Assembly (NCBI RefSeq): GCF_017573545.1
Contig: NZ_JAGEOK010000057.1
Location: 1 to 40,533 of the forward strand
Length of the DNA stretch: 40,533 nt
Source of the DNA: Actinomadura nitritigenes
GTDB lineage: Bacteria; Actinomycetota; Actinomycetes; Streptosporangiales; Streptosporangiaceae
Reading direction: 5' to 3'
In this document: one piece after another, positions 8,203-15,827 of the stretch
Layout of the letters: each line of letters begins with the position of its first letter
Position numbering within the stretch: position 1 is the stretch's first letter
The notes under the pieces: model-generated
What the model was told of the DNA's origin: nothing
Database searches by the model: none
Seen by the model: only the letters and a program-made list of their open reading frames with translations
Position numbers and translations under genes: made by a program

Positions 8203-8461
8203 TTCGTGGCCGACAGGGCCTACCAGGACTGCGGGCGCGCACATACTGCGCCGTACAAGGGACGTGAGAAGGCCGAGCCGCAAAAGGACGCCAACCGCGC
8301 ACACGTCAAACTCCGCGGACCGGCGAACGAGCGAATGCCCAGCTCAAGTCATGGAGAGTCCTGCGAAAGCTGCGCTGCACCCGCCTCGTCAACGCCGTCC
8401 ACACACTGCAACTCCGGGAAGCCGGAGCAGGCTGGAAAAGGCTCAGTGCGTCAAGGGCGAC
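8203..8461 (+). mobile_element. IS5-family transposase, decayed C-terminal fragment
   Basis: One frame reads VADRAYQDCGRAHTAPYKG, EKAEPQKDANRAHVKLRGP. After a frameshift near 8325 the next frame reads NAQLKSWRVLRKLRCTRLVN and AVHTLQLREAG. This is the end of a DDE_Tnp_4-type IS5 transposase: an aspartate-containing ADKAY motif, then the ANRAH and NAQLKSW segments. The N-terminal half is replaced by the Tn3 fragment. A closely related tail lies at 40417-40533 in the opposite orientation. Confidence 0.75.
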
Positions 8462-8770
8462 TATGGTGACGTTGATATGTTGTTGGACTTGGCTTGACTT
8501 CCTTTGGTGACCGCCTCAATTGTCTCGATCTCAAGCCATCTCACTATGCAAGAACTTGGCCACCTCTTATAGGCGACCGGGCGGTAGTCGCGTACTCTCA
8601 CAAATCGTGCGTTTTAGGCTTATCGTCAAAAGAGAGTTGATCGAACGTGCATACGTAGGCTCGCAGGAGCCATGGCGCCTCTGCATGCGAAGACGATTAG
8701 GTGTTGCGGGCGATTCAGCCCGGGCGGAGCAACTCGGATCAAGTGGCTTGACCATTAAGGGGAGCCCTCT
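8462..8770 (+). promoter_or_regulatory. AT-richer leader upstream of the antiporter
   Basis: About 310 bases with no convincing gene and noticeably more A/T than the surroundings. It contains two short hairpins, GGCTC-GCAG-GAGCC near 8659-8672 and GGGC-GATTCA-GCCC near 8709. GGGGAG lies six bases before the TTG start at 8771. The antiporter promoter presumably lies here. I could not match a known riboswitch. Confidence 0.4.
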
Positions 8771-10042
8771 TTGACCAGTCATCAAGTGCAGCTGTTCCTC
8801 CTGGACGTAACGTTGATCCTGGTGGTGGCGCGCGGGCTCGGCGCGCTGGCCGGGCGTGTGGGGCAGCCGGCCGTAGTAGGCGAGATTATCGCCGGTATTC
8901 TGCTCGGGCCCACGCTGATGGACGGCGCGATCTCGGACGCACTGTTCCCCGCTGACGTGCGGTCCTCGCTTACGGGGATCGCGAATCTCGGTCTGGCTCT
9001 GTTCATGTTCGGCGTCGGGCTCGAAGCAGACGCGGGCGCGCTGCGAGGCAGGGGACGGCTGGCCATCGGCGGACTTCTCGGAGCCAACCTCGTCCCTCTC
9101 GCGCTGGGCATCGGTCTGGGGTTCTACCTGCTGTCCGGTTATTCGGTGCGAGGCGCGTCGCCGACCGCATTCGTGCTGTTCATCGGTCTGGCCGTCTCAG
9201 TGACGGCCTTCCCGGTGCTCGCGAGGATCATCGAGAGCCGGGGGTTGTTCGCCACGGAGCTGGGCGGACTGGCGCTGGCGATCGCTGCCCTGGTCGACGT
9301 GGTGGCCTGGGCTGAGCTAGCCGTCGTCCAGGCCATGGTCGGTGGCGGAGCAACGTTGTGGCGCACAGCCTTGTTCATCCTCTACGGGGCCGGTGTGCTC
9401 CTCGTCGTCCGGCCCGCGTTGCACAGGCTCATCCGCGCGGAGCGGAGCCAGCGGGCCCCCGCGGTGTGGACCTTTCCCCTGATTCTGGCAGGGGCGCTGC
9501 TGTCCGGTGCGGCCACCGAGGCGATGGGCATGCACTTCATTCTCGGTTCCTTTCTGTTCGGCATGGCCGTGCCGCGCACCAGCGGCGGCGCATTGCATGC
9601 CGACATCAGCGACGGCATCGCCCGGCTCACCTCGGTGCTGCTGCCGGTGTACTTCGTGGTCGCGGGGCTGCAGATCAACCTGACGTCCCTGAAGATCTCC
9701 AGCCTCTGGCAGTTCGGCGCCATCCTTTTCGTCGCGGTGGTGAGCAAGCTTGGCGGGACCTACCTGGGGCTGCGGACCCAGGGCATGTCCGCGCGGCCCT
9801 CAATGGCCATCGCAGCCCTGATGAACACGCGGGGGCTGACAGGGCCGATCGTCGTAGGAATCGGCCTGCAAATGCACCTTATCGACGGCGAGTTGTACTC
9901 ACTGATGATCGTCATGATGCTCGTCACCACCCTGATGACCGATCCGTTGCTGTCGCTGACGTTCCGCGGCACAGTGAAGATCCCCGGCTCCATCCGCGAG
10001 GGCGGAGAGTCCGCGGAATTGCAAGTGACAGGGCGGCCCTGA
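8771..10042 (+). CDS. CPA2-family cation/proton antiporter (Kef/NapA-like)
   Basis: A 423-residue integral membrane protein with about twelve hydrophobic segments. Family features include QPAVVGEIIAGILLGPTLMD near the N-terminus, LFMFGVGLEAD, and the membrane-embedded ALVDVVAWAELA segment where CPA2 antiporters carry their ion-binding acid. It ends shortly after the last helices, without the RCK/TrkA-N domain of large Kef proteins. It probably exchanges Na+ or K+ for H+ across the cytoplasmic membrane. The start is TTG with GGGGAG six bases upstream. It stands alone behind an AT-rich leader. Confidence 0.88.
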   Translation: MTSHQVQLFLLDVTLILVVARGLGALAGRVGQPAVVGEIIAGILLGPTLMDGAISDALFPADVRSSLTGIANLGLALFMFGVGLEADAGALRGRGRLAIGGLLGANLVPLALGIGLGFYLLSGYSVRGASPTAFVLFIGLAVSVTAFPVLARIIESRGLFATELGGLALAIAALVDVVAWAELAVVQAMVGGGATLWRTALFILYGAGVLLVVRPALHRLIRAERSQRAPAVWTFPLILAGALLSGAATEAMGMHFILGSFLFGMAVPRTSGGALHADISDGIARLTSVLLPVYFVVAGLQINLTSLKISSLWQFGAILFVAVVSKLGGTYLGLRTQGMSARPSMAIAALMNTRGLTGPIVVGIGLQMHLIDGELYSLMIVMMLVTTLMTDPLLSLTFRGTVKIPGSIREGGESAELQVTGRP

Positions 10043-10305
10043 TGGGGGTGCTGTTCGAGTTCCAAGCGAGGGGCTCCCGCCGCGGCCAGAGTGCTGTAGA
10101 TGCCGGATGAGGCGACGTTGCCGCCGAGTCCACGCCGCGCCTTCCTCAGTCTGCTGTTCGACTACTACACGCTCGCCCGCCGGCCGACAGGCCCGCGGAG
10201 AGGATCGGAACGACCTGTAGCGACTGAGGTTTTCTCAACCAATACGCAAGAGGTCGTGCGCCCTTCGTGCTTGCGGCGACCCGGGTAGGCGCGGGTTCGG
10301 TCGCC

Positions 10306-10881
10306 TCAGGCCTCCGCGTCCGTCATCAGGGCCCGGAACTCGCGGAGCAGGCCGATGCAGATGTCGGCGAAGGAGCGCTGCTCACTCTCGTGCAGCCACT
10401 GCGAGAAGGCGATGCCGAACACCGTCACGCCTGAGTGCGCGGCCAGGGTGGCGGCGGGCTCGTCGACGCCTCGCTCGCGCAGGGCTCCGGCGAGTGCGGC
10501 GGCGAGGTCGGCAAGCTTGTTCCGTTCGCGTTCCTGCAGTGCGGGGTTCTGGTCGATCACGCTCTGGCGCATGCGGGAGTGGGGGCGTCGCTCGTCAGGG
10601 AAGAACTCGGCGGCGCTGTGCAGGGCGCACGCGGCGATCGCGAGCGGGGACGCGTCGGCCGGCGCGCCGTGCACACCGTCCAGGAACTTCGCGACGAGCG
10701 CGTCCTGTCCTCGGAACAGGACCTCGCGCTTGTCCTCGAAGTGGCGGAAGAAGGTGCGTTCGGTCAGGCCGACGGCCTGCGCGATCTGCGTCGCGGTCGT
10801 CTGCTCGAACCCCTGGGCGGCGAACAGTTCGAGCGCGGCCTTCTGCAGCCGGTCAGCGGTTCCGGGTTCCCAACGCGCCAT
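10306..10881 (-). CDS. TetR family transcriptional regulator
   Basis: A 191-residue TetR regulator. The DNA-binding domain is RLQKAALELFAAQGFEQTTA then QIAQAVGLTERTFFRHF. The C-terminal half (HSAAEFFPDERRPHSRMRQS) resembles the subgroup with a C-terminal domain common in Streptomyces-type regulators of small oxidoreductases. It is divergent from an SDR-family gene. The intervening 143 bases carry three copies of a GCTGAC-type repeat, suggesting it represses both genes. Confidence 0.9.
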   Translation of the reverse strand: MARWEPGTADRLQKAALELFAAQGFEQTTATQIAQAVGLTERTFFRHFEDKREVLFRGQDALVAKFLDGVHGAPADASPLAIAACALHSAAEFFPDERRPHSRMRQSVIDQNPALQERERNKLADLAAALAGALRERGVDEPAATLAAHSGVTVFGIAFSQWLHESEQRSFADICIGLLREFRALMTDAEA

Positions 10882-10907
10882 GCCGTGGAGTGTAGGTGAT
10901 GACAGCT

Positions 10908-10959
10908 GCTGACTTCACGCGTATGGTGATGTCCGTTGCTGACGTCAGTCGCTGACGTC
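10908..10959. promoter_or_regulatory. Repeated GCTGACKTC sites in the TetR/SDR promoter
   Basis: GCTGACTTC (10908-10916), GCTGACGTC (10938-10946) and GCTGACGTC (10951-10959) are direct repeats. The second overlaps the perfect 8-bp palindrome TGACGTCA at 10940-10947. They occupy the centre of the divergent promoter and are the best operator candidates for the adjacent TetR. Confidence 0.55.
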
Positions 10960-11024
10960 GATTTCGATCCTGGACACCCAAGCGCTCCGCCCGGCGGCGG
11001 GGCGTCGAGAGAGGCCGATCACCT

Positions 11025-11921
11025 ATGCGCGTCTTCGTTACCGGAGCCACCGGATGGATCGGCTCCGCCGTGGTCGACGAACTGCTCGCCGAGGGCCACG
11101 AGGTCACCGGCCTGGCCAGGTCCGATGCCTCCGTCGCAGCCCTCAGGGTGAAGGGGGCCCGCGTGCGCCGCGGGGGCCTCGACGACCTCGGGAGCATCCA
11201 CGGCGGAGCCGAGGAGGCCGACGCCGTCATCCACCTCGCCAACAAGCATGACTGGTCGGACCCGGTCGCCACGGCCGCGGCCGAGCGGGCCGCGGTCCAG
11301 ACCATCGGGGACACGCTCGCCGGAAGCGGCCGGCCGTTCCTGCTCGCCTCGGGTGTGGCCGGACTTGCCTCGGGCCGGCCCGCCACCGAGCACGACACCT
11401 CACCCTTCCACGGCCCGGACTCGCCCCGTGGCGGCAGCGAGAACCTGGCGCTCGAGTTCGTCGACCGCGGTGTGCGCACCGTGAGCCTGCGCTTCGCGCC
11501 GACGGTGCACGGCGCCGGCGACCACGGGTTCATCGCGGTCATCGCCGACGTTGCCCGGCGCAAGGGCGTCTCCGGTTATCCCGGCGACGGCACCAATCGC
11601 TGGGCGGCGGTGCACCGTTCCGATGCGGCCCGCATGGTTGCGCTTGGCCTGGACCGTGCGCCGGCCGGCAGCCTGCTGCACGCGGTTGCGGAAGAGGGCG
11701 TGCCGACCCGCGAGATCGCCGAGGTGCTCGGGCGCGAACTCGGCCTGCCGGTCAGCTCGATCGACCCGGACGACATCGGCGACCACTTCGGGTGGATCGG
11801 CCGGTTCTTCGGCGCGGACTTCCCAGCGACCAGCGAGATCACCCGGAGAATGCTCGACTGGGCCCCGGCCGGACCAACCCTCATCGAGGACCTGGAAGCG
11901 GGTGCGTATTCGGCGCGGTGA
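11025..11921 (+). CDS. SDR-family NAD(P)-dependent oxidoreductase/epimerase
   Basis: A 298-residue extended SDR (atypical epimerase class). The N-terminal cofactor motif is MRVFVTGATGWIGSAVVDEL (GxxGxxG) and ADAVIHLANKHDW follows the fold. The usual YxxxK pair is not obvious: the region after LLASGVAG has no tyrosine spaced like the classical catalytic one. So it may be a non-canonical reductase or an NmrA-like sensor. The divergent TetR and the lack of partners suggest a stress- or xenobiotic-inducible enzyme. A large hairpin shared with the next transposase gene follows about 55 bases after the stop. Confidence 0.85.
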   Translation: MRVFVTGATGWIGSAVVDELLAEGHEVTGLARSDASVAALRVKGARVRRGGLDDLGSIHGGAEEADAVIHLANKHDWSDPVATAAAERAAVQTIGDTLAGSGRPFLLASGVAGLASGRPATEHDTSPFHGPDSPRGGSENLALEFVDRGVRTVSLRFAPTVHGAGDHGFIAVIADVARRKGVSGYPGDGTNRWAAVHRSDAARMVALGLDRAPAGSLLHAVAEEGVPTREIAEVLGRELGLPVSSIDPDDIGDHFGWIGRFFGADFPATSEITRRMLDWAPAGPTLIEDLEAGAYSAR

Positions 11922-11974
11922 CCGCGTCGGCGCCGAAGCGGCGCAGTCGGGCCACAGACCCGCAGGCCATGAGG

Positions 11975-12021
11975 CTGGAAGTGATCACCACTGACGTTCT
12001 GTCAGCGTTGATCACTTCCAG
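11975..12021. terminator. Large hairpin at the 3' end of the IS5 transposase
   Basis: Two 21-base arms (11975-11995 and 12001-12021) starting CTGGAAGTGATCA pair at 19 positions around a five-base loop, GTTCT. The right arm contains the last codons and TGA of the minus-strand transposase. It sits between convergent genes, so a bidirectional terminator is likely. It could also be part of the IS end. Confidence 0.6.
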
Positions 12022-12848
12022 ATTCCGTTGAGGACGAGGGCACCGCGGGCGATGTCGCCGATCCGACTGGGGCTGACGGTGACGTGCTGCAGAGTTCGCC
12101 AGCGCTGCTTGAGCTCTGCGGCAGCGCGTTCTCCAAGAGCTCGGACGCTTCTGATCAGGTTGTTCGTGGTTCGTGTGTCCACGTGCAGGGCCTGCTCGGA
12201 GCGACCCTTCGGGCGTCGCACCGGGACGAGAATGCCGATCCCGGCGCCGATGTAGCCCTTGTCCGCGAGGGTGGGCAGGCCATCGGCCGCCGCCTTGCAG
12301 AGGGCGGGATGCGCGTGGATGCGGGCGGCGGTGATGTCGGGCGTGGAGCCGGGCTCGACGTCGGAGACCCACAGCGGGGTGCCGTCGGGGCCGGACAGGA
12401 ATTGCGCGTTGCCGCCGAATGCCTTGTGTTTCTGGCTGAACCACAGGTCGTTGCCGTTGTCCCGGACGCCGGCGAGGCGGTTTGATTCGATCAGCATGCC
12501 GTCGAGGATCACGTGGGTCATGCCCTCGCGTCGGCAGTGGTCCAGGACCTCGTGCAGGTCCGGGGCCTGGGCGGCGAGGACGTCGATGCCTTCGTGCAGG
12601 TAGCGGTAGCCGGTGGCCTGGGAGACGCCAGCGTCGCGGGCCAGGCAGTGCACGCAGCCGCGCTCATGGAACCAACGCAGCACCAGCACGGCCTGGCGGA
12701 ACGGGCCGGGCGCGCGGCTGCCGCGTGGAGTGCCGATCCGCCGCCGGTGCGCGGCCAGCAGGCGAGAGAGGTAGTCCACGACGTGGCGCGGGACATCGAG
12801 CGTGGCAACATAGGTGACCAACGTGAAGCCTGTGGTGGTTACGGACAT
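12012..12848 (-). CDS. IS5-family transposase (apparently complete)
   Basis: A 278-residue DDE transposase. An N-terminal helix-turn-helix region (WFHERGCVHCLARDAGVSQA, then TGYRYLHEGIDVLA) is followed by the catalytic core. HVILDGMLIESNR holds the first aspartate, WVSDVEPGSTPDITAAR and PTLADKGYIGAG hold the second, and GERAAAELKQRWRTL holds the C-terminal acid. No frame interruption is seen, so this is the only transposase gene in the window that looks intact. The last residues, GIWK, lie inside a strong hairpin. I cannot define the terminal inverted repeats with confidence. Confidence 0.88.
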   Translation of the reverse strand: MSVTTTGFTLVTYVATLDVPRHVVDYLSRLLAAHRRRIGTPRGSRAPGPFRQAVLVLRWFHERGCVHCLARDAGVSQATGYRYLHEGIDVLAAQAPDLHEVLDHCRREGMTHVILDGMLIESNRLAGVRDNGNDLWFSQKHKAFGGNAQFLSGPDGTPLWVSDVEPGSTPDITAARIHAHPALCKAAADGLPTLADKGYIGAGIGILVPVRRPKGRSEQALHVDTRTTNNLIRSVRALGERAAAELKQRWRTLQHVTVSPSRIGDIARGALVLNGIWK

Positions 12849-13114
12849 GATCTTGTGGTGAGACCTGTCCTACCAGAGGCTTTACGTCTCTTCACAGTCG
12901 GGCACGGAACGTCCGACCTGCTCATGCATGGGGTGGTTCACACTTCTTCGCGTAGATCATTTCGCTGAGAAAACGTCACTGGCTCGGGAGAGCGGGGCGG
13001 GTGTCGCTGGGTTTGCGGGAGCGGCCTTTTTGGGCGGGGTTTTCCGGACGGCATCGCGGCAGGTCGCTGGGGTGTCCAGGACAGTAGACGTTTCCAGACG
13101 CCTTGGAGAGTGGG

Positions 13115-13670
13115 ATGGCGAAGCGGCCGCCGAAGGGACTGCCGCCCGAGGACCCATCGGCCGGGCGCCCGGCCGAGGCGGCGGCCGGGTCTTCGCCTAC
13201 ACGCGGGTGTCCACATCAGAACCCCCGGCTCCAGCTCGAAGTTCTGGCAGTTCGATCGGTGGGGCCGCTCGGCCGGGCACGTGCTGACTATCGTGACCGA
13301 ACTGCGCGAGCGCGGTGTGAAGGTGATCAGCCTGACCGAGAACTACGACCTGGACAGCAAGGAGGGCCGGTTCATGTTCGCGGTCCTCGCGGCGGCCGCC
13401 GAGTACGCGCTCGAGCTGCGGGCCTAGCGTCAGGCGGAGGGCATCACCGCGGCCAAGTGTCGCGAGGCCGAGGGCCGGATGCTGCCGGGAAGGCGGCGCA
13501 TCGGCCGGCCCCACGTGCTGGGCCCGGCCGAGCTGGACATCCTCCACCGCCTGGTGGACGAGAGCGTGTCGGTGACCGAGGCCGCTCGTAGGCCGAAGAT
13601 CGGCCCGTCCACCGTCTACGGGGCGCTGGCGGCCGCCAGGCAGAACAACCCGGCCGCACTGGGGAAGTGA
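13115..13670 (+). pseudogene. Serine recombinase (resolvase/invertase), decayed
   Basis: Pieces of a serine recombinase lie in successive frames. RVFAYTRVSTSE contains the catalytic-serine motif. A shift and deletion of about 45 residues leads to DRWGRSAGHVLTIVTELRER and VISLTENYDLDSKEGRFMFA, which match the RLDRLGRS-LxxLVxxL and E/DT-tail motifs. TAG at 13425-13427 interrupts the frame within a conserved ERQAEG-like helix. The C-terminal helix-turn-helix SVTEAARRPKIGPSTVYGAL follows to TGA at 13668-13670. It is not functional. Confidence 0.8.
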
Positions 13671-13859
13671 GTGACGGAGCGGCGGAGCTCAAGGCCTCAG
13701 CCAGCCTGCTCCAGGTCGCAGGAGCACCACCAACGGCCGCTTGAGGTGGGCTGTGCCTCCAGGTCGGTCGGCGTGATCTCGGGGTTGCGGCTGGTGGTCA
13801 GCGTGCCGCGCTGTCGCCCTTCCTGCCGTCGGACAAACCCGAGAGCCAGGCATTAAGCG

Positions 13860-15182
13860 GTGGTGTCTCGGGCATCGCCTTGCTTGGATGCCAGCGTGGC
13901 GCTGGATGTGGGGCATCTCCTGGCGGAGCACGACGGCACGCTGCGGGGTCACGTTCGAATGTTTCCGCGGCTTGGCACCGTCGTAGAGCGGATCGGCCCG
14001 CTGAACCTTACGCACTACGGCACCCACTGCGTCGTCGACCACCGTCCACTGGAGGCGGAGGACTCGGCTTCGGTCACACGGCTTGTCCGGCAGGTACAGG
14101 CATCCGCAGCCGCGCGTGCGGAACCTGTGGAGTGGCGTGTGTTCCACCACGACGCAGCGGCGTCGCACCTGAGCATCGCGCTCGACGCGGCCGGCTTCGC
14201 CGCAGGTTGGGAGCGCAGTGTCTTGGTCGGTGAGGTCGCCGAACTCGACTTCCCCGAGCCGGAGCCGGTGTGGGAGGCCGGATCGGTCCGATGGGATGAA
14301 CCGCGGGCGCAGCAGGCACTCGACCTTGCGGCCCGAACCGGCCCCCACCGGGTCCCCTTGGCGACCTGGCACGCAATGCGCTCCATCCCGTACTGGGACG
14401 TCGAGGTCGGTGTGCTGACCCACCGCGGAACGGTCCTCGCAGCCTGCTGGGTGGAGAACGTCCCTGACACCGCCTACGCCGTCATCGGAGGGCTGACCGC
14501 AGCCCGCCCCGAACTCCTGGCTCAGCTACCGCTGTGGCGGTTCCGGCCGTCGCCCAAGCAGTTCCTGGTCGCCGATGCCGACGGGCAGGTGCGTGACGTT
14601 CTGCTTGTCACCGGATTCCGTGAGGTCACGACCGTACGATCCCACCACTGGACCCTGCCTGGTGAAGTCGCGGCGACCCCGCCCGCAAGGCACTCGCTCT
14701 ACAACGACGAGGACGGACAGATCGCACGCCGCTGCGAGGCCCGCGTCCGCTTCGACTATGACAGCGGCAGAGGACGCTATCGCGCGCCAGTCGACTCGCG
14801 CCGCTGGTTCTACGGCCTGCTGGGCGGTCGCAACGACCCGGTGATCGCGGCCGCCGAAAGCGTCATCGAACGCGGTCTGCGCGCCTGCGTCCGAACCGGC
14901 GAATGGGTGTACCAGTACCGGCCCTACCTCAACGGATGGGAGTTCGACCCGCACCGCGTCGGCGGCCCCGGACAGCCGTCCTGGCCGGGAAGCGCCATCG
15001 CCGACGACGAGTTTCAGTTCCTCGTCACGGCGGACGCCCGCCTGGGCACGTTCGGCCACTACGCGGAACAAACCCTCGTCGTCTTCGGAGAAGACCTCCT
15101 TGCCCAGGTCGCGGACGACCTAGACCGTCTACTCGGCGGTGGGACCTGGACTTTCGGTTCGCCTACCTCCCACCCGGCCTAG
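13860..15182 (+). CDS. GNAT-like N-terminal region fused to a DUF2716 domain
   Basis: A 440-residue protein. Residues 1-270 resemble an acetyltransferase-like region (RIGPLNLTHYGTHCVVDHRP and a central strand-helix segment LAACWVENVPDTAYAVIGGL). I see no clear acetyl-CoA R/QxxGxG/A loop. Residues 285-435 match DUF2716: RRWFYGLLGG, WVYQYRPYLNGWEFDPHRVG, then FQFLVTADARLGTFGHYAEQ. The FDP and GTFGH motifs are typical of that uncharacterised actinobacterial domain. The start is uncertain: GTG at 13860 is the longest, but GTG at 13896 (VALDVGHLLAEHDG) better matches the expected N-terminus. The function is unknown. A short CGGGC-AATA-GCCCG hairpin follows the stop. Confidence 0.75.
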   Translation: MVSRASPCLDASVALDVGHLLAEHDGTLRGHVRMFPRLGTVVERIGPLNLTHYGTHCVVDHRPLEAEDSASVTRLVRQVQASAAARAEPVEWRVFHHDAAASHLSIALDAAGFAAGWERSVLVGEVAELDFPEPEPVWEAGSVRWDEPRAQQALDLAARTGPHRVPLATWHAMRSIPYWDVEVGVLTHRGTVLAACWVENVPDTAYAVIGGLTAARPELLAQLPLWRFRPSPKQFLVADADGQVRDVLLVTGFREVTTVRSHHWTLPGEVAATPPARHSLYNDEDGQIARRCEARVRFDYDSGRGRYRAPVDSRRWFYGLLGGRNDPVIAAAESVIERGLRACVRTGEWVYQYRPYLNGWEFDPHRVGGPGQPSWPGSAIADDEFQFLVTADARLGTFGHYAEQTLVVFGEDLLAQVADDLDRLLGGGTWTFGSPTSHPA

Positions 15183-15430
15183 GTTCCAGCGGGCAATAGC
15201 CCGTGGTGATGAACAGCTCGTCGCGGGTGATGCCGGAGGTGGTCAGGGCCTTGCCGACTCACGCTTCGTTGCCGTAGACCGCGGCGGTGTCCACGGAGCG
15301 GTAGCCGGCCCCGAGGGCGGCCGTGACGGCCGTGGCCGCCTCGGCGTCGGGACCTGGAAGACGCCGAAGCCGAGCCGGAGGATCTCGACGCCGTTGTTGA
15401 GTGTGACGGTGGGGATGGAGCTGTATTCGT
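15183..15430 (-). pseudogene. Aldo/keto reductase, N-terminal remnant
   Basis: On the minus strand the sequence reads SSIPTVTLNNGVEILRLGFG, VFQ, then after a one-base deletion DAEAATAVTAALGAGYRSVD, TAAVYGNEA, a TGA stop, VGKALTTSGITRDELFIT. This is the first third of an aldo/keto reductase, including the catalytic aspartate and tyrosine region (DTAAVYGNE). The remainder of about 200 residues is missing. It probably once belonged to the MFS/MarR locus upstream on the same strand. Confidence 0.8.
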
Positions 15431-15499
15431 AAGGTCCTCGTGCGGGAGCGTGTGATGCGGTGAGTTGTGGTGGTTCGGGTCGTGCTGGGTGCGGGGCCC

Positions 15500-15745
15500 T
15501 CAGGCGAGGGTGGCGAGTGCGGTGGTGGCGAAGCCGTTGTCTTGGTCGGGGGCTCCGCCGCCGATGGCCCCGATGAGGCGGCCGTCGCGGGGGACGCGCA
15601 GGCCGTCGCCGTCGATGAACAGCAGCGGGCGGTCGAGGGCGGTGGCCAGGCTGTGGCGCGGGCCGTCGGACTTGACCAGGTCGACGAGGTCGGCGGTCGG
15701 GGTGTTCAGAGGGAGCGCGGTATACGGGCGGCGGGGCTGGGGCCG
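15500..15745 (-). pseudogene. HbpS/GlcG (DUF336) family C-terminal remnant
   Basis: The minus-strand frame reads YTALPLNTPTADLVDLVKSD, then HSLATALDRPLLFIDGDGLR, VPRDGRLIGAIGGGAPDQDN, matching the C-terminal half of HbpS/GlcG-like heme or cobalamin-binding proteins (GGLPxxxDGxxVGAIGVSGG-xxQD). The N-terminal half is absent: an ATG frame beginning MTTPGPSPAARIPRSL ends in a stop where the real frame would continue. It lies directly after the MFS gene on the same strand. Confidence 0.65.
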
Positions 15746-15827
15746 GGAGTGGTCATGGCGGGTCTGCCCTCTTTGCCCATGAGGTTCGGGTAGTTCGTGT
15801 ATCCGGCCTCGCCTGTTCTGGCCGGGG

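Noticed and set aside
8462..8770. A c-di-AMP (ydaO-type) riboswitch upstream of the cation antiporter
   Set aside because: The region has hairpins and is non-coding, but I could not find the conserved ydaO core segments.
10100..10288. A 62-codon plus-strand frame after the antiporter
   Set aside because: No ribosome site, no family, and arginine/proline-rich composition; probably spurious.
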